From NCBI RefSeq assembly GCF_030687575.1, contig NZ_CP117439.1:992001-1056000 (forward strand): 64,000 bases of DNA. Reading direction: 5' to 3'. The notes beneath the pieces are model-generated. The model searched no databases and had not been told where the DNA came from. It saw only the letters and a list, made by a program, of their open reading frames with translations. The stretch comes from Pseudomonas sp. FP2309. GTDB lineage: Bacteria > Pseudomonadota > Gammaproteobacteria > Pseudomonadales > Pseudomonadaceae. Numbering within the stretch: the first letter of the stretch is position 1; the number at the start of each line of letters is the position of its first letter. Positions 18,131-26,315 of this stretch are shown here, piece after piece. Both the position numbers and the translations under genes were made by a program.

Positions 18131-18763
18131 ATGTACGTCGCCGAGTTTTTGACCGTGGCCTTGATCCACCTGTTGGCGGTCGCCAGCCCCGGCCCGGATT
18201 TCGCAGTGGTGGTCCGCGAAAGCGTGACCCACGGCCGCCGCGCCGGCACCTGGACCGCCTTGGGCGTGGGTTCGGCGATTTTCCTGCACGTGGGCTACTC
18301 GTTGCTCGGCATCGGCTTGATCGTGTCCCAGTCCATCGTGCTGTTCAACGCGCTCAAATGGGCGGCGGCGGCGTACCTGCTGTACATCGGCTTCAAGGCC
18401 CTGCGTGCGCAACCGGCCAAGCCTTCCGCCGAAGGCGAGTTGCACCGAGAAGCGGGCGAGCGCACCCCGCGCGGCGCGTTCACAGCGGGTTTTGTGACCA
18501 ATGGCCTGAACCCAAAGGCCACGCTGTTCTTCCTGTCGCTGTTTACCGTGGTGATCAACCCGCACACACCGCTGGCGGTGCAGGCCGGTTACGGCGTGTA
18601 CCTGGCGGTGGCGACGGCATTGTGGTTTTGCCTGGTGGCCATGTTGTTCAGCCAGCAGCGTGTACGCGCCGGGTTTGCGCGGATGGGGCACTGGTTTGAT
18701 CGGATGATGGGGGCGGTGTTGATTGCGATTGGGGTGAAGCTGGCGTTTACCAGCATGAAATAA
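18131..18763 (+). CDS. LysE/RhtB-family amino-acid exporter
   Basis: A 210-residue inner-membrane translocator with about six hydrophobic segments. The N-terminus HLLAVASPGPDFAVVVRESVTHG is the LysE-family signature, and FVTNGLNPKATLFFLSLF the second conserved block. Such proteins export amino acids or homoserine lactone-like solutes. The ATG at 18131 lies 5 nt after GGAG. It is divergent from the dehydrogenase gene. The substrate is unknown. Confidence 0.88.
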   Translation: MYVAEFLTVALIHLLAVASPGPDFAVVVRESVTHGRRAGTWTALGVGSAIFLHVGYSLLGIGLIVSQSIVLFNALKWAAAAYLLYIGFKALRAQPAKPSAEGELHREAGERTPRGAFTAGFVTNGLNPKATLFFLSLFTVVINPHTPLAVQAGYGVYLAVATALWFCLVAMLFSQQRVRAGFARMGHWFDRMMGAVLIAIGVKLAFTSMK

Positions 18764-18860
18764 GAAAACGCCGTAGAAAAAGGTTTTATTGCTACCGCAG
18801 GATTTGAACGGGCGTTTTTCTAGAGTTGTAGGTGTTAAATAGGGCTGCATGATGCAGCCC
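18763..18860. terminator. Hairpins downstream of the LysE-type gene
   Basis: Near-perfect arms AGAAAACGCC (18763-18772) and GGCGTTTTTCT (18811-18821) are separated by 38 bases, an unusually long loop. A second hairpin, GGGCTGC/GCAGCCC around ATGAT, lies at 18842-18860. Together they mark the boundary to the AT-rich region that follows. Confidence 0.5.
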
Positions 18861-18899
18861 ACATATTTGCGCTTTTCTTTTTTAATCATGTCCTCAGGT

Positions 18900-19472
18900 C
18901 TATAGTGACTGAAATTTCAGTCTGGCTCGACAGAGTCTCTCATCTTCATCGTAAACACTTCTGGTTAGTTCGCAATTTTTCTTGTGGTAATCAGTTTCTT
19001 CAGGCAGCTTTTTTAAGCTTTCAATGTGTAAGAGTATTTCGTCTCTGCTTTTTGAAGAAATACTACTTATGAATAGAAGCGCATTGTAGAAGCCGTCACT
19101 ACTAACTCCTGTATCCAAGTGAAATAATTCCACCAGTCTCGATGAAGTTAAAGAAATCAAGCATCCCATTTTTTCGATTTCAGCCTCTTCACCCGGAAAA
19201 GTAGACTCGTAAACTTCTCTGCAGTGCGCATCTCTATATTTGATCCATGCGCGTTCAATGTCGATAAGAGATTTTTTGTTAAAAAAAACACGCGATGCAA
19301 GCATTTTTGAATACTGCTTGTTAAGGTTTTTGTCAGTTTTTTCGTACAGAATGGTTGCACACTGCAGAATATCTTTCGTTGTCATACTGGTGTTGTCGCA
19401 ATCACCTTCAGCAAAGGTTGGTGAAGTAAGTAAAAAGCCTAAAGCGCTTATAACTATTGCCAGCAATCGCAT
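18900..19472 (-). CDS. Secreted LprI-type lysozyme-inhibitor protein, probable immunity protein
   Basis: A 190-residue protein with an N-terminal signal peptide (LLAIVISALGFLLTSPTFA, residues 3-21). The mature N-terminal half has the DUF1311/LprI pattern: paired cysteines, DKNLNKQYSKML, IERAWIKYRDAHCREVYE and a further Cys (GCLISLTSSR). LprI-type proteins inhibit lysozymes in the periplasm. The start codon lies 19 bp inside the end of the upstream lysozyme-domain gene, so the two are translationally coupled. This fits an immunity protein protecting the periplasm from the partner muramidase. It is strongly AT-rich: one 60-base line (19261-19320) has 19 G or C. The role is inferred. Confidence 0.75.
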   Translation of the reverse strand: MRLLAIVISALGFLLTSPTFAEGDCDNTSMTTKDILQCATILYEKTDKNLNKQYSKMLASRVFFNKKSLIDIERAWIKYRDAHCREVYESTFPGEEAEIEKMGCLISLTSSRLVELFHLDTGVSSDGFYNALLFISSISSKSRDEILLHIESLKKLPEETDYHKKNCELTRSVYDEDERLCRARLKFQSL

Positions 19473-22108
19473 GTCAGACCTCTTTCAAAAAGTTTTGCTT
19501 CTTCCTCGCGACGAATTATTACCCCTCCAAGCCCCGCTTTTCCTTCCCAAAGCCTTTTCATCGAACGAAGCCTGGATGGGATTTTCTCTGGGGCAAGGTT
19601 TAACAAGTCTTCGCTAATTTGTTTCATTTCTAAGCGAGAATCGAGATCTGGCCGAGAAAAAGATGTTCCTCTGTTGACCACAAGGGATAACAGTGCCCCC
19701 TGGCAATGTGGATGCAGATTCATTGCGCCCGGATAAGCTTCGATTACCAGTTGCGCATAACGTTTTTTCATTTTTACTGCGAGGGATATGGCGTTTTCTT
19801 TACTGATTGAAATGTGATTTAAAGAGCTCAGTATGTCCCTCGCCTGAATACCTTGCCTCCCAATAGCAGCTATCAGAGTATCAATGTCTGATTGACTATA
19901 AATTTGTGCAAGGTCGTTACGGACTTGCGCTATTGTTTGCTGTCCTAAGTCGTATCCAAACCCGAGGGTAACTCCGCTCGCACCTGCCGGGACGTAGGGG
20001 TACCTGCTATACCCTTCCTTATCTAAAATAAATTGGAAGGACTCCTTTGAAACGGTAAGTGTGCCAGTAATTCCTTCCAGTTCATAAACATCAGGAACGC
20101 ACTCTTTAGGACGCTCAGCGTTAAATCTCATAGCCAAACCGATTGGATGCAAGTGATAAACCCGACCATCCACCGGCAACCCCACTTCCGCCGCCACTTC
20201 ATTCCACCAACTGATCTCCTTGATCCGCTCCTTCTCCGCCAACCAGTTCAAAAGTGGAGTCGAGCTGCTATGCCCGAGTACTTCGTCCAGCGCGTCCCAC
20301 TTATGGGGGGCGTGGCGCCACTCGCTTTCGTAGAGGATGATCAGTTGCGACAGGGACTGCGCGTGTGCCGGTAAAACAATTGCTGCCTGCAACTCTTTAG
20401 CCGTCATTTTTCCATCACGATCACGGTCAATAATGTCGTACAGACGACTCTTCATCGGCCCCTTATCCGACATGTCGGCCCACGGGCCGTGGCGTTCGAG
20501 TTGTTCTTCATTGAAACGACCAGCCGCTCGAAAAAAGGAAGCCAGGGTTTGCTGAGGAGAGTCATAGTTGAAGATGACGTCGTAGCCTTCCCACGACCAC
20601 GGACTTACCCAAGGTGTGACACCCACTTCTTCACGCACCCAACCATCGAGTAGCACACGGTTCGCATCGTGGAATAGCCCATCAAGCCGATACCAGTTGC
20701 AGGCGCTTCGATCTGGCGTTGCGGTGACTACGATCTTTTTGTCTGCCGGCAGGCCATCAATCAGGCTTTTAGGCACCAGTAGATCAGCATCACTGGGTGT
20801 GCTGGCGGCGCTGAGCGTGGGTGGCTGTGTGGCGTTGAAACGCTCCTGATGCGTCACCACAGCGGAACCTTTGGAGAATTTCAGCCAGGTCTTGCTGGCA
20901 GCAGGCAGTCGCTGGGCCCAGGCACGACTTGCCTCGACAAATGGCTCTACGTGGTCGTCACTGAACGCTTCTAGGTGCAACTTCTTTTCCGGGTGCTCGG
21001 CATTGCCGTCTTGGTACTCGCCAATGTGACCGATCAAATCGCCCGCCTTGATCGCGATGGGTTGATCGAGCACTACGATGCGGTCGGCTATCGGCTCCAG
21101 GGCGCCTTCCAGCGAATTGAAATGAACGTACTGATTAACACGCTCCAACTTGCGAAACCTGCCTTCACCGCTGACGGTAACTTCCGTGCCATCGGGCAAC
21201 TCCATAAGGACGGCGCTGCTGGTGTTCGCTTCTGCGCGGACGCGCAGTGAGGGATCCGCTTTGACCCGATACTCATCTCCGACGATGGGGACCAGATAAT
21301 CAACCGAAAGGAAACCGAGAAGTGAGCCATCGGTATTTTTCAGTACGTCTGGCCCGTTAGTGTTTTCCAGCTTGCGATATTCACCCTGACCGCTGACGGT
21401 CACCTCCGCGCCGCGTGGCAGCAGTGCCAACACCTTGCCGCCTTGTGCCTGGTTACGCACATTCAAGCCCCGTTGCTCAGGTGTGCCCGCGCGTACATCC
21501 CTAACCGTCGTCTTGACCCGGCGGGTCCGCCCCTCGGGCCAGAATGTCTGACGGGGGATGGAGGGATCATTCCGGTAAATCGCCCAGTCCTGCAGGTGCA
21601 TATACAGGCTATAAAAGACCAGGCTCGGCGGGACGTCTGGGCTTCCCTCAATCCTGGGCGCTTCGAGTCGATGGCGGACGAGCACAAAGTTGCGTGAAAA
21701 TGGCTTGGATACGCACAGCTTTTCAACGAAGTAGGTCGTGGTCGGCGAGAGCTCGTCGATGCGATAGGCCACCACTTCTCCGTCGGCCAGACAATGCACG
21801 CGGGATTGATCCAAGGTACCGGCTGTGCCGCTGTCGAAATGCACCCCAGCGTGCCAAAGGCCATTGCGGCCCAATGGGTAATAACCCGCAACTGCCTTGG
21901 CCATTTGGGTTAGTTGCAGCAATGGGTTGGTCTTGTCCTTGAAGGGATGACTCCAGTTCCTCAATGGCGTCAGTGCGGAATCGCTGGTTTGCGTAAGCGG
22001 TTGCGACGGAGCCGGCGACGTCTGCCGTGTCGGAGGGGCCGACACATAAATCGGCTCCTTCCTGTCAGGACTGAGGAGATCAACTGTCCGAGAAAACAAA
22101 TTCGCCAT
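19454..22108 (-). CDS. Multidomain peptidoglycan-hydrolase toxin (M23-like, SH3 x2, EF-hand, lysozyme-like)
   Basis: An 884-residue protein with no signal peptide. Residues about 75-390 form an M23/LytM-like fold (WHAGVHFD at 85-92, HCLADGEVVAY, YSLYMHL, AGDLIGHIGEY, KLHLEAF at 376-382). Two bacterial SH3 domains are inserted in it (about 212-272 and 286-325). An EF-hand loop is at 561-572 (DRDRDGKMTAKE). Residues about 690-884 look like a T4-lysozyme or pesticin-type muramidase, with E698 in DKEGY as candidate catalytic Glu, LGFGYDLG, and LSLVVNRGTSF. Lack of a signal peptide, a coupled periplasmic inhibitor gene and a modular C-terminus point to an interbacterial effector, perhaps delivered by type VI secretion. 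No VgrG, PAAR or Hcp gene is in the window. A phage-type origin is the alternative. Confidence 0.72.
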   Translation of the reverse strand: MANLFSRTVDLLSPDRKEPIYVSAPPTRQTSPAPSQPLTQTSDSALTPLRNWSHPFKDKTNPLLQLTQMAKAVAGYYPLGRNGLWHAGVHFDSGTAGTLDQSRVHCLADGEVVAYRIDELSPTTTYFVEKLCVSKPFSRNFVLVRHRLEAPRIEGSPDVPPSLVFYSLYMHLQDWAIYRNDPSIPRQTFWPEGRTRRVKTTVRDVRAGTPEQRGLNVRNQAQGGKVLALLPRGAEVTVSGQGEYRKLENTNGPDVLKNTDGSLLGFLSVDYLVPIVGDEYRVKADPSLRVRAEANTSSAVLMELPDGTEVTVSGEGRFRKLERVNQYVHFNSLEGALEPIADRIVVLDQPIAIKAGDLIGHIGEYQDGNAEHPEKKLHLEAFSDDHVEPFVEASRAWAQRLPAASKTWLKFSKGSAVVTHQERFNATQPPTLSAASTPSDADLLVPKSLIDGLPADKKIVVTATPDRSACNWYRLDGLFHDANRVLLDGWVREEVGVTPWVSPWSWEGYDVIFNYDSPQQTLASFFRAAGRFNEEQLERHGPWADMSDKGPMKSRLYDIIDRDRDGKMTAKELQAAIVLPAHAQSLSQLIILYESEWRHAPHKWDALDEVLGHSSSTPLLNWLAEKERIKEISWWNEVAAEVGLPVDGRVYHLHPIGLAMRFNAERPKECVPDVYELEGITGTLTVSKESFQFILDKEGYSRYPYVPAGASGVTLGFGYDLGQQTIAQVRNDLAQIYSQSDIDTLIAAIGRQGIQARDILSSLNHISISKENAISLAVKMKKRYAQLVIEAYPGAMNLHPHCQGALLSLVVNRGTSFSRPDLDSRLEMKQISEDLLNLAPEKIPSRLRSMKRLWEGKAGLGGVIIRREEEAKLFERGLTCDCWQ

Positions 22109-22118
22109 GGTGTTTCAC

Positions 22119-22343
22119 TCAAAATTTGCAATAGGGCAACCCAGCGATATCCATAAGTCCCTGGATTGGCAACGTCACAGAGAGTAAAGAGTTGCTATCC
22201 GTGGCGAATGTCAGAAGGTTCGCCTTTCCGTGAAGGTTGGTTCCTGATGTTATTTGCTCAATTGGCGAAACGGTGGATGGCGCAAAGCCAGCATTTACTG
22301 CCCTCTGCAAATCATTCCTTTGGCTGATTTGGCTGAAACACAA
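22119..22343 (-). pseudogene. Probable 3' remnant of a gene upstream of the toxin gene
   Basis: An open stretch whose only starts are weak (TTG at 22343, no ribosome site), ending with a stop 10 bp before the toxin ATG. The peptide reads naturally toward its end (HGKANLLTFATDSNSLLSV, then a GLPYCKF terminus) and looks like the C-terminus of a larger protein. The frame is closed by a TGA a short way upstream. I do not recognise the parent family. It may be what is left of an adaptor or preceding gene of the toxin operon. A short real gene or chance frame is possible. Confidence 0.35.
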
Positions 22344-22399
22344 GCGCTCTACAGTGCAGGACGTTCAGCCAAGACCGTGCAGTCATAAAAGGGATTCAT

Positions 22400-24091
22400 A
22401 TGTTGCAGACCCGTGTTATTCCTCCCGCCGAAGGTGCGTACCAGTACCCGTTGTTGATCAAGCGCCTGTTGATGTCCGGCGCTCGCTACGAAAAGACCCG
22501 GGAAATCGTCTACCGCGACAAATTGCGCTACACCTACCCGACGCTGATCGAACGGGTCGCGCGCCTGGCCAATGTGCTGAGCGAAGCCGGGGTCAAGGCC
22601 GGTGACACCGTGGCGGTGATGGACTGGGACAGCCATCGCTACCTGGAATGCATGTTTGCGATTCCGATGATTGGCGCGGTTATCCATACCATCAACGTGC
22701 GCCTGTCGCCGGAACAGATCCTCTACACCATGAACCATGCCGAGGACCGCTTTGTGCTGGTCAACAGCGAGTTCGTGGGGCTTTATCAAGCGATTGCGGG
22801 GCAGCTCACCACCGTCGACAAGACCCTGTTGCTTACCGACGGCGAAGCCAAGACCGCCGACCTGCCAAACCTGGTGGGCGAGTACGAAAACCTGCTGGCC
22901 GCTGCCAGCCCCCGGTACGACTTCCAGGACTTCGACGAACATTCCGTCGCCACCACCTTCTACACCACCGGCACCACCGGCACCACCGGCAACCCCAAAG
23001 GGGTGTACTTCACCCATCGCCAGTTGGTGCTGCACACCATCGGTGTGGCGACCATTATGGGCAGCGTCGACAGCGTGCGCCTGCTGGGCACCAACGACGT
23101 GTACATGCCGATCACGCCGATGTTTCACGTACATGCCTGGGGCCTGCCGTATGTGGCGACCATGCTCGGCCTGAAACAGGTTTACCCAGGTCGCTACGAC
23201 CCGGAATACCTGGTGGAGCTGTGGCGCAAAGAGAAGGTCACGTTCTCCCACTGCGTGCCGACCATCCTGCAAATGGTGCTCAATGCCAAGGCGGCCCAGG
23301 GCGTGGATTTCGGTGGCTGGAAAATCGTGATCGGCGGCAGCGCGCTCAACCGCTCGCTGTATGAAGCGTCCAAGGCCCGTGGCATTCAGTTGACCGCTGC
23401 GTACGGCATGTCCGAGACCGGGCCGTTGGTGTCCTGTGCCCACCTCAACGAAGAGCTGCTGGCGGGCAGCGAAGATGAGCGCATCACCTACCGCATCAAG
23501 GCCGGCGTGCCGGGGCCGTTGGTGGAAGCGGCGATCATCGACAGCGAGGGCAACTTCCTGCCCGCCGACGGTGAGTCCCAGGGTGAGCTGGTGCTGCGTG
23601 CGCCGTGGTTGACCGAGGGTTATTACAACGAGCCGCAAAAGGGCGCCGAGCTGTGGGCCGGCGGCTGGATGCACACTGGTGACGTGGCCACCCTGGATGC
23701 CTTCGGCGTGATCGATATTCGCGACCGCATCAAGGACGTGATCAAGACCGGTGGCGAATGGATCTCCTCCCTGGCCCTCGAAGACCTGGTCAGCCGTCAC
23801 CCGGCGGTACGCGAAGTAGCGGTGGTGGGCATTGCCGACCCGCAGTGGGGCGAACGCCCGTTTGCGCTGTTGGTGGTGCATGATGGCCATGTGATAGGGG
23901 CCCGCGAGCTCAAGGAGCACCTCAAGCCTTTTGTCGAATTGGGCCATTTGAGCAAGTGGGCGATCCCGAGTCAGATCGCCGTTGTTACGGAAATTCCCAA
24001 GACCAGCGTCGGCAAGCTCGACAAGAAACGTATCCGTATCGACATCATTGAATGGCAGGCCAACAACAGTACCTTCCTGTCCACCCTTTGA
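22400..24091 (+). CDS. AlkK-like fatty acyl-CoA ligase
   Basis: A 563-residue member of the AMP-forming acyl-CoA synthetase family, resembling medium-chain fatty-acid ligases of the AlkK type. It activates a carboxylic acid to an acyl-adenylate and then the CoA thioester. Motifs: the phosphate-binding loop at 187-204, AAYGMSETGPLVS, GWMHTGDVATLD, DRIKDVIKTGGEWIS, and the C-terminal lysine in PKTSVGKLDKKRIR. The loop is unusual: Thr-Thr-Gly occurs three times (189-197), from a 9-bp unit repeated in tandem, where two are usual before NPKG. The DUF1302/DUF1329 pair and the LuxR gene follow. Confidence 0.9.
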   Translation: MLQTRVIPPAEGAYQYPLLIKRLLMSGARYEKTREIVYRDKLRYTYPTLIERVARLANVLSEAGVKAGDTVAVMDWDSHRYLECMFAIPMIGAVIHTINVRLSPEQILYTMNHAEDRFVLVNSEFVGLYQAIAGQLTTVDKTLLLTDGEAKTADLPNLVGEYENLLAAASPRYDFQDFDEHSVATTFYTTGTTGTTGNPKGVYFTHRQLVLHTIGVATIMGSVDSVRLLGTNDVYMPITPMFHVHAWGLPYVATMLGLKQVYPGRYDPEYLVELWRKEKVTFSHCVPTILQMVLNAKAAQGVDFGGWKIVIGGSALNRSLYEASKARGIQLTAAYGMSETGPLVSCAHLNEELLAGSEDERITYRIKAGVPGPLVEAAIIDSEGNFLPADGESQGELVLRAPWLTEGYYNEPQKGAELWAGGWMHTGDVATLDAFGVIDIRDRIKDVIKTGGEWISSLALEDLVSRHPAVREVAVVGIADPQWGERPFALLVVHDGHVIGARELKEHLKPFVELGHLSKWAIPSQIAVVTEIPKTSVGKLDKKRIRIDIIEWQANNSTFLSTL

Positions 24092-24248
24092 CGCCCTTCG
24101 CCGTGCCCGCTCGGGCACGGCAATGCTCTATCTTGCGCCTTCACTTGTGATTTACGGATTTTCAGCCATCCTCTCCGCGTCGGCCTTCGTCGACATGGCG
24201 AAAGGACTGTGGCAGACGGGTCGGTGATGCAAATCACACTTTAGAGGG
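24092..24248. other. Intergenic region downstream of the ligase gene
   Basis: Part of a 331-base gap before the DUF1302 gene. A perfect 10-bp hairpin GCCGTGCCCG/CGGGCACGGC with a CT turn lies at 24100-24121 without a T-run, and may end or process the ligase transcript. No gene is seen. Confidence 0.5.
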
Positions 24249-24277
24249 ATCAAGCAGTACCCCCTGCTGGCTATAGT
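24249..24277 (+). promoter_or_regulatory. Putative promoter with inverted repeat for DUF1302-DUF1329
   Basis: TATAGT at 24272-24277 suits a -10 box. An inverted repeat AGCAG-TACCCC-CTGCT (24253-24268) covers the -35 position, which itself has no good match to consensus. That arrangement suggests an activator-dependent promoter, with the LuxR protein at 27868 as the obvious candidate. Confidence 0.35.
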
Positions 24278-24422
24278 CTCACCACGAGTTTTTCAAGGAT
24301 GCGTCGCTTCGGGCCATGGAGGTTCAGTTGCCGGACGGCATTGGAATCGTTGTATTCCGGCCGTTACAAGCATCACAGAAAGAACTCACTGCCATAACAA
24401 TAATGCACATGGAGTAGCGTCG

Positions 24423-26285
24423 ATGACCTCAGTAAACCAGTTCTGGCGCCGGGCAAAACTGCCCCTGGCCGTCAGTCTCGCCTCTACGCTCGCCGGGCCC
24501 GCATTCGGCGTCAGTTTTAATATCGGTGAAATCGAAGGGAGTTTTGACTCGTCGCTTTCTGTGGGGGCGAGCTGGAGTACGGCCAAGCCTAATCAGGATC
24601 TGATCGGTGCCAATAACGGTGGCAACGGCCTTTCCCAAACTTCCGATGACGGCCATCTGAACTTCAAGCGCGGTGAAACGTTCTCGAAGATCTTCAAGGG
24701 TATCCACGACCTGGAACTGAAGTACGGCGACACCGGTGTGTTTGTGCGTGGCAAGTACTGGTATGACTTCGAACTCAAGGATGAAAGCCGCGAGTTCAAG
24801 GACATCAGCGACAGCAACCGCAAAGAGGGCGCCAAGTCCTCCGGCGGGCAAATTCTCGATGCGTTTATCTACCACAACTACTCCATTGCCGATCAGCCAG
24901 GCAACGTGCGGTTCGGTAAACAAGTGGTGAGCTGGGGTGAAAGTACCTTCATCGGTGGCGGTATCAACTCCATCAACCCGATCGACGTGTCCGCGTTCCG
25001 TCGTCCGGGGGCTGAAATCAAGGAAGGTTTGATTCCGGTCAACATGTTCTATGTGTCGCAAACACTGACCGATAACTTGTCGGCGGAAGCGTTCTATCAG
25101 TTGGAATGGGACCAGACGGTTACCGATAACTGCGGCACGTTCTTTTCGCAGCCGGATATCGTCTCCGATGGCTGTAAAGACAACCTGAGGGTGCTGAATA
25201 AACGCTCGGCAGTCCCGGCGGCATTCTTGCCTGCACTGACATCCCGGGGTGTTGACATCAACAATGAGGGTGTACTGGTAAAACGCGGTCCTGATCGTGA
25301 TGCACGTGACAGTGGTCAGTGGGGCGCCGCGATGCATTACAACTTCGAGCCGCTCGACACCGAGTTCGGCGCGTACTTCATGAATTATCACAGCCGAGCG
25401 CCGATTTTCAGTGCTCAAGGCGCTTCTCGGGCGGCGTTTGCCAGTGCTGCGCAGGTGGGACAATTAGCGCCGCTGGTAGTCGCGGGTAACTCCAACTACT
25501 TCATTGAGTACCCGGAAGATATTCGTCTGTATGGCTTGAGCTTTTCCACCACCTTGCCTACAGGGACCGCATGGAGCGGTGAGTTGAGCTATCGTCCGAA
25601 CGCGCCTGTGCAGTTGAACTCCACCGACATTCTGTTTGCTGGCGTGAAGCCGCTTGGTGGCCCGGTGCTGGGCAATGCCTCGTTGCTCAATGGGGCGCCA
25701 GGCCAGGACTTGCACGGTTATCGTCGTAAAGAAATCAGCCAATTCCAGACCACGTTTACGCATTTCTTCGATCAGGTCATGGGCGCTAGCCGCTTGACGC
25801 TGGTGGGTGAGGTGGGCGTTACCCACGTAGGTGGTTTGGAAAGCAAGTCGGACGTGCGCTACGGCCGTGACCCTGTCTTTGGTCCAGGTACGCTTCCGAA
25901 CAATGCCTGTAACGCGTTGAACACCTCCACCGCACAAGGGGCCGGACTGGCCAACGCCAACGGCCTGAGCACCAACTGCAACAATGATGGCTTCACCACC
26001 GCCACTTCCTGGGGCTATCGCGGCCGGGCTATCTGGGAGTACCCGGACGTCTTCGCGGGTGTGAACCTCAAGCCAAACGTGGCCTGGTCTCACGACGTCA
26101 AGGGTTATGCTCCTGGCCCTGGTGCCAACTTCGAAGAGGGCCGTAAAGCCGTCAGCCTGGGTCTGGATGCTGAATACCAGAACACCTACACCGCCAGCCT
26201 GGCTTACACCAACTTCTTCGGTGGTGAGTTCACTACAGTGAATGACCGAGACTTCGTCGCCCTGAGCTTCGGCGCCAACTTCTAA
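24423..26285 (+). CDS. DUF1302-family outer-envelope protein
   Basis: A 620-residue exported protein. The N-terminus (RRAKLPLAVSLASTLAGPAFG) is a signal peptide, and the mature start VSFNIGEIEGSFDSSLSVGASW is the DUF1302 signature. The chain is rich in alternating hydrophobic strands and ends in an aromatic residue (FVALSFGANF), as in outer-membrane beta-barrels. DUF1302 proteins commonly pair with DUF1329 proteins, often near genes for hydrophobic compound use. Here the partner follows 30 bp downstream. A role in moving a lipid-like substrate across the outer membrane is inference. Confidence 0.85.
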   Translation: MTSVNQFWRRAKLPLAVSLASTLAGPAFGVSFNIGEIEGSFDSSLSVGASWSTAKPNQDLIGANNGGNGLSQTSDDGHLNFKRGETFSKIFKGIHDLELKYGDTGVFVRGKYWYDFELKDESREFKDISDSNRKEGAKSSGGQILDAFIYHNYSIADQPGNVRFGKQVVSWGESTFIGGGINSINPIDVSAFRRPGAEIKEGLIPVNMFYVSQTLTDNLSAEAFYQLEWDQTVTDNCGTFFSQPDIVSDGCKDNLRVLNKRSAVPAAFLPALTSRGVDINNEGVLVKRGPDRDARDSGQWGAAMHYNFEPLDTEFGAYFMNYHSRAPIFSAQGASRAAFASAAQVGQLAPLVVAGNSNYFIEYPEDIRLYGLSFSTTLPTGTAWSGELSYRPNAPVQLNSTDILFAGVKPLGGPVLGNASLLNGAPGQDLHGYRRKEISQFQTTFTHFFDQVMGASRLTLVGEVGVTHVGGLESKSDVRYGRDPVFGPGTLPNNACNALNTSTAQGAGLANANGLSTNCNNDGFTTATSWGYRGRAIWEYPDVFAGVNLKPNVAWSHDVKGYAPGPGANFEEGRKAVSLGLDAEYQNTYTASLAYTNFFGGEFTTVNDRDFVALSFGANF

Positions 26286-26315
26286 GCACACTTTATTTTC
26301 AGGAAGAACAAGAAC

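Noticed and set aside
18781-18815. A stretch resembling the 3' part of a tRNA on the minus strand (GTTCAAATCC followed by GCGGTAGCA), near the toxin island
   Set aside because: The T-arm does not pair properly, no acceptor stem or CCA end is found, and no matching 5' half exists. Not enough for an attachment-site claim.
18113-18889. 258-codon open frame antisense to the LysE-type gene
   Set aside because: It mirrors the LysE gene, lacks a ribosome site and has the Arg/His-rich make-up of a GC-driven shadow frame.
19454-22108. Type VI secretion cluster around the toxin
   Set aside because: No vgrG, PAAR, hcp or structural genes are present in the window; secretion route stays inferred.
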